The translations under genes and the position numbers were made by a program. 33,589 bases of DNA from Pseudochelatococcus lubricantis (GTDB lineage: Bacteria > Pseudomonadota > Alphaproteobacteria > Rhizobiales > Beijerinckiaceae): NCBI RefSeq assembly GCF_042432495.1, contig NZ_JBHLXC010000005.1:1-33589 (forward strand), read 5' to 3'. Shown piece by piece: positions 23,332-31,000 of this stretch. Numbering within the stretch: the first letter of the stretch is position 1; each line of letters opens with the position of its first letter. The notes beneath the pieces are model-generated. The model was not told where the DNA came from. It ran no database searches and worked only from the letters and a program-made list of their open reading frames with translations.

Positions 23332-26300
23332 ATGCCGAGTTTCTTTATCGATCGCCCGGTCTTCGCCTGGGTCGTGGCGATCTTCCTCATCCTCGCCGGC
23401 GCCATCAGCATCCCGCTGCTGCCGGTGGCCCAGTATCCCAACGTCGCGCCGCCGCAAATCTCGGTGACGACGGCGTATCCGGGCGCTTCCCCGAACGAGA
23501 TCTACCAGAGCGTCACGCGGCTGATCGAGGAAGAGCTGAACGGTGTCCGGGGGCTTCTCTATTTCGAGTCGACCTCGGACAGTAACGGCAGCGTCGAGAT
23601 CACCGCGACGTTCGCGCCGGGCACGGACGTGAACTTCGCCTCTACCGAGGTGCAGAACAGGGTGCGCCGCGTGGAGCCGCGACTGCCGCAGGCCGTCTCG
23701 CAGCAGGGCATCAACGTGGAAGAGGCGGGCGCCGGCTTCCTGCTGGTGATCACGCTGACCTCCACCGACGGCACGACGGACGCCATCGGATTGGGCGACT
23801 TCCTCACCCGCAATGTGCTGAGCGAGATCCGCCGCGTGCCGGGCGTCGGCAAGGCGCAGCTCTTCGCCGCCGAGCGGGCAATGCGCATCTGGATCGATCC
23901 CGAGAAGATGATCGGGCTCAAGCTCACGACGGGCGACATCACCACCGCCATCCAGGCGCAGAACGCGCAGGTGGCGGCGGGCCGCATCGGCGCGCAGCCC
24001 AATCCCATCGACCAGACGATCTCCGCTACAGTGCTGGTGAGCGGGCAGCTCACCTCGCCGGACGAGTTCGGCGCCATCGTGCTGCGCGCCAATCCGGATG
24101 GTTCCTCCGTGCGCCTGCGCGACGTGGCGCGCGTCGAGGTGGGCGGCGAGGACTACAACGTGACCTCGCGCCTGAACGGCAAGCCGAGCGCCGCCATCGG
24201 CGTGCAGCTCACGTCGACCGCGAACGCGCTCGCCACGTCCGAGGCGATCCACGCGCGCATGACGGAGCTGGCGCAGTTCTTTCCCGCCAATCTCAAGTGG
24301 GACATTCCCTACGATACGGCGCCCTTCGTCGCTGTCTCCATCGAGAAGGTGTTCCACACGCTGCTTGAAGCGGTGGCGCTCGTATTCGTGGTGATGTTCC
24401 TGTTCCTGCAGAATTTCCGCTACACCGTCATTCCGATCATCGTCGTGCCGATCGCGCTGCTCGGCACCTGCGCGGTCATGCTGGTCACGGGCTTCTCCAT
24501 CAACGTGCTGACCATGTTCGCCATGGTGCTCGCGATCGGCATCCTTGTCGACGACGCCATCGTCGTGGTGGAGAACGTCGAGCGCATCATGTCCGAGGAA
24601 GGGCTGCCGCCGCGCGAGGCGACTCGCAAGGCCATGCGGCAGATCACCGGCGCCATCATCGGCATCACGCTGGTGCTGACGGCGGTGTTCGTGCCGATGG
24701 CCTTCTTCCCCGGCGCGGTCGGCGTCATCTACCGCCAGTTCAGCCTGACGATGGTGGTGTCGATCCTGTTCTCGGCGCTGCTGGCGCTGTCGCTGACGCC
24801 GGCGCTGTGCGCGAGCTTCCTGAAGCAGGTGCCGAAGGGACACCATGACGAGAAGCGGGGCTTCTTCGGCTGGTTCAACCGCACCTTCGACCGCATCACC
24901 CATGGCTATTCGGGGATCGTCGGCTTCCTGGTGCGCCGTGTCCTGCGGGTCATGATCGTCTACATGATCCTGATCGCCGGCCTCGGCTATCTGTTTCTCA
25001 AGCTGCCGTCAGCGTTTCTTCCCAACGAGGACCAGGGCTACATCATCGTCAGCATGCAGGGGCCGCCGGAGGCGACAAGCAACCGCATGCGCGAGGTTAT
25101 CCAGACCGTCGAGAGCATCTTCGCCAAGGAGGAGGCTGTCGAGAATCTCGTTATGATCAACGGCTTCAGCTTCGACGGCGCCGGTCAGAATGCCGCGCTC
25201 GCCTTCGCGACGCTGAAGGACTGGTCGGAGCGCGGGCCGGGCAATTCGGCGGCGGAGATCGCGATGCGGGCGAACATGCAGATGTTCGGCCTGCGCGATG
25301 CGGTCGCGTTCGCTCTTTCCCCGCCGCCCATCCAGGGCCTCGGCACGACCAGCGGCTTCTCGTTCCGCCTGCAGGATCGCGGCGGCCTGGGACAGGAAGC
25401 GCTCGCCGCCGCGCGCGACCAGATTATGGCCGCTGCCGCACAGAGCCCCGTTGTCACCGGCCTGCGCGTCGAAGGCCTGCCGGACGCGGCACAGCTCAGC
25501 GTCACCATCGACCGCGAGAAGGCGAACACGTTCGGTGTGACCTTTGCGGAGATCAACCACGCCATTTCGACCAGCCTCGGCTCCTCCTACATCAATGACT
25601 TCCCCAATGTGGGCCGCATGCAGCGCGTGACGGTGCAGGCGGACCAGAACAGGCGCAAGCAGCTTTCGGACCTGATGAACATCAACGTCCGCAACGTCAA
25701 CGGCGGCATGGTGCCTCTGTCTTCCTTCGTTTCGGCAGAGTGGAGGAAGGGGCCGGCGATGGTGGTCGGCTATAACGGCTATCCCGCCATCCGCATCTCG
25801 GGCGAGGCGGCGCCGGGCTTCTCGTCGGGCGATGCCATCGCCGAGATGCAGCGGCTCGCCGGACAGTTGCCGGACGGTTTCGGCTACGAGTGGACGGGAC
25901 AGTCGCTGCAGGAAATCCAGTCCGGCTCGCAGGTGCCATTCCTGCTGGCGCTGAGCTGCCTTGTGGTGTTCCTGTTCCTCGCGGCGCTCTACGAGAGCTG
26001 GTCGATCCCGTTCGCGGTGATGATGGTGGTGCCGCTCGGCGTCATCGGTTCGGTGACGGCGGTGCTGCTGCGCGATATGCCCAACGACGTTTACTTCAAG
26101 GTGGGCCTGATCGCCATCATCGGCCTCTCGGCGAAGAACGCCATCCTGATCGTGGAGTTCGCCAAGGACCTCTACGCGGAGGGCAAGTCGCTGGTCGACT
26201 CGACACTGGAGGCGGCGCATCTGCGCTTCCGCCCGATCATCATGACCTCGGTGGCGTTCACGCTCGGCGTGCTGCCGCTGGCCATCGCCTCGGGCGCCAG

Positions 26301-26487
26301 CGCCGGCAGCCAGCAGGCGATCGGCACCGGCGTGATGGGCGGCATGATCTCCGCGACGGTGCTGGCCATTTTCTTCGTGCCGGTATTCTTCGTCGGCGTC
26401 ATGCGCCTGTTCGGCGGCAGCAAACCGGGGCCGGTGTCCGCGGGCGACGACGGGCAAAGCCAGCCAGCGCCTACCCACGCCGAGTGA
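23332..26487 (+). CDS. RND efflux transporter, HAE1 (AcrB) family
   Basis: Proton-driven multidrug exporter of the inner membrane, working as a trimer. The 1051-residue protein has the standard AcrB start MPSFFIDRPVFAWVVAIFLILAG, 12 predicted membrane helices and two large periplasmic loops. The proton relay is intact: Asp407-Asp408 in GILVDDAIVVVEN (helix 4) and Lys935 in LSAKNAILIVEFAKD (helix 10). Two acidic residues in helix 4 mark the HAE1 drug-export class rather than the metal-export class. It forms an operon with the adaptor, is followed by a terminator at 26541, and is probably controlled by the TetR protein upstream. Substrates cannot be read from sequence. Confidence 0.96.
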   Translation: MPSFFIDRPVFAWVVAIFLILAGAISIPLLPVAQYPNVAPPQISVTTAYPGASPNEIYQSVTRLIEEELNGVRGLLYFESTSDSNGSVEITATFAPGTDVNFASTEVQNRVRRVEPRLPQAVSQQGINVEEAGAGFLLVITLTSTDGTTDAIGLGDFLTRNVLSEIRRVPGVGKAQLFAAERAMRIWIDPEKMIGLKLTTGDITTAIQAQNAQVAAGRIGAQPNPIDQTISATVLVSGQLTSPDEFGAIVLRANPDGSSVRLRDVARVEVGGEDYNVTSRLNGKPSAAIGVQLTSTANALATSEAIHARMTELAQFFPANLKWDIPYDTAPFVAVSIEKVFHTLLEAVALVFVVMFLFLQNFRYTVIPIIVVPIALLGTCAVMLVTGFSINVLTMFAMVLAIGILVDDAIVVVENVERIMSEEGLPPREATRKAMRQITGAIIGITLVLTAVFVPMAFFPGAVGVIYRQFSLTMVVSILFSALLALSLTPALCASFLKQVPKGHHDEKRGFFGWFNRTFDRITHGYSGIVGFLVRRVLRVMIVYMILIAGLGYLFLKLPSAFLPNEDQGYIIVSMQGPPEATSNRMREVIQTVESIFAKEEAVENLVMINGFSFDGAGQNAALAFATLKDWSERGPGNSAAEIAMRANMQMFGLRDAVAFALSPPPIQGLGTTSGFSFRLQDRGGLGQEALAAARDQIMAAAAQSPVVTGLRVEGLPDAAQLSVTIDREKANTFGVTFAEINHAISTSLGSSYINDFPNVGRMQRVTVQADQNRRKQLSDLMNINVRNVNGGMVPLSSFVSAEWRKGPAMVVGYNGYPAIRISGEAAPGFSSGDAIAEMQRLAGQLPDGFGYEWTGQSLQEIQSGSQVPFLLALSCLVVFLFLAALYESWSIPFAVMMVVPLGVIGSVTAVLLRDMPNDVYFKVGLIAIIGLSAKNAILIVEFAKDLYAEGKSLVDSTLEAAHLRFRPIIMTSVAFTLGVLPLAIASGASAGSQQAIGTGVMGGMISATVLAIFFVPVFFVGVMRLFGGSKPGPVSAGDDGQSQPAPTHAE

Positions 26488-26521
26488 CTCCACGCCGAGC
26501 GGCCCCATGCCGAGCGACGCG
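26477..26521 (+). repeat. 15-bp tandem repeat straddling the RND stop codon
   Basis: Three imperfect 15-base units begin ACGCCGAG, ACGCCGAG and ATGCCGAG (26477, 26492, 26507). The pump stop TGA (26485-26487) lies in the first unit. Period 15 keeps frame, so loss of this stop would add further His-Ala-Glu repeats. Confidence 0.6.
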
Positions 26522-26540
26522 CGACGGATGACATGATTGC

Positions 26541-26574
26541 AAGAGCCCGGAAGCCCCCGCTTCCGGGCTCTTTG
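26541..26574 (+). terminator. Terminator of the RND operon
   Basis: GAGCCCGGAAG (26543-26553) pairs perfectly with CTTCCGGGCTC (26560-26570), loop CCCCCG, followed by TTTG. Flanking A-A/T-T pairs extend the stem. The T-run is short but placement and stem are good. Confidence 0.82.
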
Positions 26575-26657
26575 TCGTGAAGCCCGCTTTTGGCCTTGTG
26601 AGGCGATTTTCGCGGGTTTTATAATTCGTTACGGGGAATCAGAACGGGAGAATACGG

Positions 26658-27020
26658 ATGTCGGAAACGGCTGGAACGCCGGCACAGAAGGCCGAGGTGA
26701 CATACGACGATTTCGCCAGGCTTGATATTCGCGTCGGGCGCATTGTTGAGGTGCAGCCGTTTCCGCGTGCCCGCAACCCCTCCTACAAGGTTGCGGTCGA
26801 TCTCGGCGATCTCGGCATCCGCTGGTCGAGCGCGCAGATAACCAGCTACGCCAGCGATGCACTCGTCGGGACGCAGGTTGTCTGCATCGCCAATTTCCCG
26901 CCGCGCAACATCGCCGGCTTCCAGTCGCAGGTGTTGATTCTCGGCGCGCAGGACGCGGCCGGCAACGTCATCCTGCTGAGCCCCCGCTCGGAAGTCGCGC
27001 TGGGACAGGTGGTCTTTTGA
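26658..27020 (+). CDS. csaA: CsaA-like tRNA-binding domain protein
   Basis: The 120-residue protein is a stand-alone OB-fold tRNA-binding domain. YDDFARLDIRVGRIVEVQPFPRARNPSYKVAVDLG is the family opening, followed by SSAQITS, ANFPPRNIAG and SEVLI-type strands ending SPRSEVALGQVVF. CsaA of Bacillus has been described as a secretion-related chaperone; in other bacteria these proteins are thought to act on tRNA. GGGAGA stands six bases before the ATG. It is a single gene between the RND terminator and a convergent regulator. Confidence 0.93.
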   Translation: MSETAGTPAQKAEVTYDDFARLDIRVGRIVEVQPFPRARNPSYKVAVDLGDLGIRWSSAQITSYASDALVGTQVVCIANFPPRNIAGFQSQVLILGAQDAAGNVILLSPRSEVALGQVVF

Positions 27021-27030
27021 GGCGGCCACC

Positions 27031-27051
27031 CGCCCGGACCGGCTCCGGGCG
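27031..27051. terminator. Hairpin between convergent csaA and GntR genes
   Basis: CGCCCGGA (27031-27038) and TCCGGGCG (27044-27051) form a perfect 8-bp stem with loop CCGGC, in a 33-base gap between convergent genes. There is little T-run on either strand. It probably serves both. Confidence 0.65.
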
Positions 27052-27053
27052 CC

Positions 27054-27830
27054 TCATTTCGGCGGCTTCACGTGTACCAGCAGCGCGTCATGGCGCCAGA
27101 ACTCCAGATCGCAGTCGATGGTGCGGCCGGACTGATCGTAATTGATGCGCGCGATGTGCAGGGCAGGGCTTCCCTCGGAGGCGTGAAGCCGTTCCGCCAT
27201 GTCCCCTGTCAGGGTGCGGGAGCTGATGTATGACTGCGACCCGCCGAGGTGCACATCGTATCTGGACATGTATATTTCCGTCAGCGACTGCGTAAGATCC
27301 TCGTCGAGAATGCCGTTGAAGATGTCGTTCCGCAGGTAATGCTCGACATAGAGGACGGGGCGGCTGTCGAGAAACCTGACCCTGCGTATGAGGATGAGCG
27401 GCGCGCCCGCGTCGAGGCCGATGAGCGTGGCGACGGAGGCGGGCGCCGGCTGCAGCGCGCCTTCGATGAGTTCCGTGCGCGGCCCGCGCCCCTGGCTGCG
27501 GGCCATCTCGTCGAAATAACTCCTGCTCAGCGGATTGTAGACGATTCGCTCCGGCGAGATGAACCAGCCACGCCGGGTCTCGCGATAGATGATGCCCTCC
27601 GCCTCCAGCCGCGTCAGCGCCTCCCGCAGTGTGATGCGGGTCGTATGCAGGCTGTCCGCCAGCTGCCGCTCCGACGGAAGGCGCACCTCGCCCGACGCCT
27701 TCATCGTGTCGATGTACCGCAGCAGTCTGCCCCTCATGGAATTATCGTCCACGTAACCCCCTTCCGGCCGTCGGACCGCGTTTCCGGCCCGCGGCGCCCA
27801 TCGACGTCCCCGCTCAAGCTTGTCTGTCAC
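27054..27830 (-). CDS. GntR-family (HutC/UTRA) transcriptional regulator
   Basis: The product has up to 258 residues. The winged helix (about 33-95) shows LPSERQLADSLHTTRITLREALTRLEAEGIIYR. The UTRA ligand domain follows (about 110-255), with LIRRVRFLDSRPVLYVEHYL and the late HIARINYDQSGRTIDCDLEFWRHD segment. HutC/PhnF-type regulators bind a small metabolite and usually repress a neighbouring pathway. The start is uncertain: GTG 27830 gives the longest form, but GTG 27752 with GGGGG upstream is better placed. It is divergent from the secreted phosphoesterase, and a HutC-type operator lies between them (27973-27986). Its ligand is unknown; a phosphorylated compound is a guess from context. Confidence 0.9.
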   Translation of the reverse strand: MTDKLERGRRWAPRAGNAVRRPEGGYVDDNSMRGRLLRYIDTMKASGEVRLPSERQLADSLHTTRITLREALTRLEAEGIIYRETRRGWFISPERIVYNPLSRSYFDEMARSQGRGPRTELIEGALQPAPASVATLIGLDAGAPLILIRRVRFLDSRPVLYVEHYLRNDIFNGILDEDLTQSLTEIYMSRYDVHLGGSQSYISSRTLTGDMAERLHASEGSPALHIARINYDQSGRTIDCDLEFWRHDALLVHVKPPK

Positions 27831-27930
27831 CCATAGTCCCGAGGTGCCCGATGCCGGTCAAGGTGTCTCTCGGCCCGGCCCCCGGCGGCCGGATGCGAAC
27901 GAATACAGAAGACGCAGAACCGAAGACAAA

Positions 27931-27948
27931 TGGTCATGCCGGTGTCAC
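27931..27948 (+). promoter_or_regulatory. PHO-box-like repeat upstream of the secreted phosphoesterase
   Basis: TGGTCAT, four bases, then GTGTCAC: two 7-mers at 11-bp spacing, matching CTGTCAT at 10 of 14 positions. It is in the right orientation, 88 bases before the phosphoesterase ATG. It is weaker than the phoR and pstS sites, so it remains a candidate. Confidence 0.4.
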
Positions 27949-27972
27949 GCAATTTCGATAGGTATGCGCAAT

Positions 27973-27986
27973 CTGGTATAGACCAG
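27973..27986. promoter_or_regulatory. HutC-type GntR operator
   Basis: CTGGTATAGACCAG is a near-perfect dyad (six of seven pairs). Its core GTATAGAC fits the GTNTANAC consensus of HutC-subfamily GntR regulators. It overlaps a TATAGA that could be the -10 of the phosphoesterase gene. The GntR/UTRA gene next door is the obvious ligand. Confidence 0.65.
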
Positions 27987-28035
27987 CCGGCGCTGACGCC
28001 CGGCCGTTCTGACGTACTCTCGATGGAGTGAGGAA

Positions 28036-31000
28036 ATGGCGAGCAACAAGGTACCGGATCTGCTGATCCGCGAAAACGAGGTCAAGCAACTCAATCTGTC
28101 CACTTATTTCGGCGCGGGCGCAACCGGCTTCACCGTCACCAACGAAAAGGGCGAGGCTGTCGCGGCGCGCGTCGAGAACGGGCTTCTGGTGCTCGACGCG
28201 CAGGAGCTGGGTTATTCCGATCTGGTGATCTCGGGCAAGGACGCCGGCGGCGCCACCATCACCGAAAACGTGCGCGTGCGCGTCGCGGGCGAGAACGCCT
28301 ACACGATCGCCGTGCTGCCCGACACGCAGGACTACACGAACGCCGGCCGCGTCAGCACCTTCAAGGGCATGACGCAGTGGCTGGTCGACAACAAGGAAAG
28401 CCTGAACATCCAGTTCGTCACCCACGTCGGCGACATCACCACCGAGAACGGCACGGACCACTGGACCTACGCCAAGCAGGCGCTCAGCATCCTTGACGGC
28501 AAGATTCCCTACGGCCTGACGCTCGGCAACCATGACGGCGTTTCGGGCAGCTACTACAGCAGCCGCATCAACGACTACTTCTCCATCGATCAGCTCAAGG
28601 CGGCGAACGGCGAGCACTTCGGCGGTGTCTACGACCAGCAGCCGACGCTCTCCAACAACTCCTACTCCACTTTCACCGCGCCTGACGGCACGAAGTGGCT
28701 CGTCCTCAACCTGGAGTTCGGTGCCCGCGAGGACGTGGTGCGCTGGGCCGGCGAGGTCATCGAAGGCCATCTCGACCACCGCGTCATCCTCACCACCCAC
28801 TCCTACATGAACTGGGCCGGGCGTCACGACGCCACCGGCGCGCCGCTCTATGACGAAGGCACCGGCTACGATTACGGGCTGGGTAACTCGGCGGAACGCG
28901 CGACCGACGGCGAGATGATGTATCGTGAACTCGTCCAGAAGTATTCGAACGTCACGTTCACCTTCTCCGGTCATATCTTCGGTGACGGCGCCGAGACGCT
29001 GGTCAGCTACGACCAGTTCGGCAATCCCGTCTACCAGATGATGGTGAACTACCAGAACGGCGTTTCCTCCGAGATCACCGGCAACGCCGGCGGGGGCTCG
29101 GGCAGCGCGGGTGGCAACGGCGCCATCCGCCTCGTCACCATCGACCCCGAGAACGATGCGTTCTACACGTCGACCTACTTCTCCCTGCTCGACGACTACA
29201 GCGCCGACAACCGCACCAAGGAAGAACTGGACCGCAACGGCCTGACCGGCCCCTATCGCGGACAGGAAGAAACCTACACCGGTATCGATCTCGGCACGCC
29301 GAACACCGTCGCCATCGCGAAGGCCGGCAACGACAAGTTCGTCAGCGCCGCGAACGGCGCCGACAAGGCCGAGGTGACGCTCGACGGCGACTGGACGCTG
29401 AACCCCTCCAACGACCAGCACCTCACCTACGTGTGGACGGACCGGCAGGGCAATGTCGTCGCCACCGAGGCGACGCCGACGCTGTCGCTGGGCGCTGGCC
29501 AGCACCGCCTGACGCTGACCGTGACCGATGGCGATGGCCGCGCTTCCGCGGATGAGGTGCTCGTCGTCGTCAGCACCGACGACACGCTGCTGGTGGACAA
29601 CTTCAACGACGGCAACGCCAACGGCTGGGGACGTGAGGGGCCTGCCATCGCGGTCGCCACCGGCACCACCTCTTCCTTCAAGCTCCCTGCCCTGCCGGGC
29701 GGGAACACGCAGCCGCAGCCCCCGGCGGATACGGAGGACGCGCCCGTCACCTACATTCCGAAGGTCAGCGGCACGACGAACGGCATTCCGCTGAAGATCG
29801 AGAACGGCGGCACGGTCAAGTCCTACTCGCTCGTTTACGACATCCTCGTGCCCGCGGCGACGGCCGGCGGCTATACCGCGCTGCTGCAGACCTCCGCCGG
29901 CGGCAATGCCGACGCGGAACTGTTCATCAGGAAGTCCGGAACGGTCGGTGGCATCGGCACCAATGGGGACTATGAAGGCACCTTCAGCTACGATACGTGG
30001 CACCGTGTCGCCTTCACTTTCACCGATCAGGGCAGCAGCACGCTGATCAAGAAGTATATCGACGGCGTCTATGTCGGGGACACGGTGCAGTCCGGCGGCA
30101 ACTACGCGCGCTATACGCTCGATCTCAACAACGGCTTCTATCTCTTCGCCGATAACGACGGCGAGACGTCGCCGCTCTATGCGTCGAGCGTCCTGTTCAC
30201 CGACAAGGTCTTTACGGACGCGGAAATCGAGGCGCTGGGCGGCGTGACGGCTGGCGGCATCGTCGATACGCTGCCGGCAGGAAAGTCGGTCCAGCTCGAC
30301 TTCTCGACGAACGCCATCGCGACGGCGTTCGGGCAGGGCTCCTCGGTCAAGAAGGCGTCCGAGTTCACCATCCCCGAGCTGCCCGCCGGGCAGGGGGAAC
30401 CCGGTCCGGAGCTTCCCGGAACGGATGCGGCGGTCTCCTTCATCCCCAAGCTCTCGCAGGGCCAGGGCGTGCTGGTGAAGCCCGCGCAGGCGCTGCCGGA
30501 AGGCACGGTGGTAACGTCGTACTCCCTCGTCTATGACCTGCTCATTCCGTCGGGCGGCTCGTGGTTCTCCTTCCTCCAGACCGACGTCACGAACGGAAGC
30601 GACGCGGAGCTGTTCCTGAAATTCGGCTCCGGCATCGGCATCAACGGCGACTACGAAGGCGGCTTCACGTTCAACGAATGGCATCGCGTTGCCTTTACCA
30701 TCGAGAACGAGGGCAGCCAGACGCGCATCAAGAAGTACATCGACGGCAACTATGTCGGCGATACGGTGCAGTCCGGTGGCAACCACGGCCGCTACGCCAT
30801 CGATCTCAGCAAGGGCCTGCTGCTCTTTGCCGACGAGAACGGCGAGACGGCCAACGCCTACGTGTCGAGCGTCCTGATGACGGACAAGATCTTCACGGCG
30901 GGCGAAATCGGCGCTCTGGGCGGCGCGAAGGCCGGCGGCATCGTCAGCGCGAAGCCTTCCGACTTCTCCATCCAGATCGACTTCAGCACACCAGCCTGGA

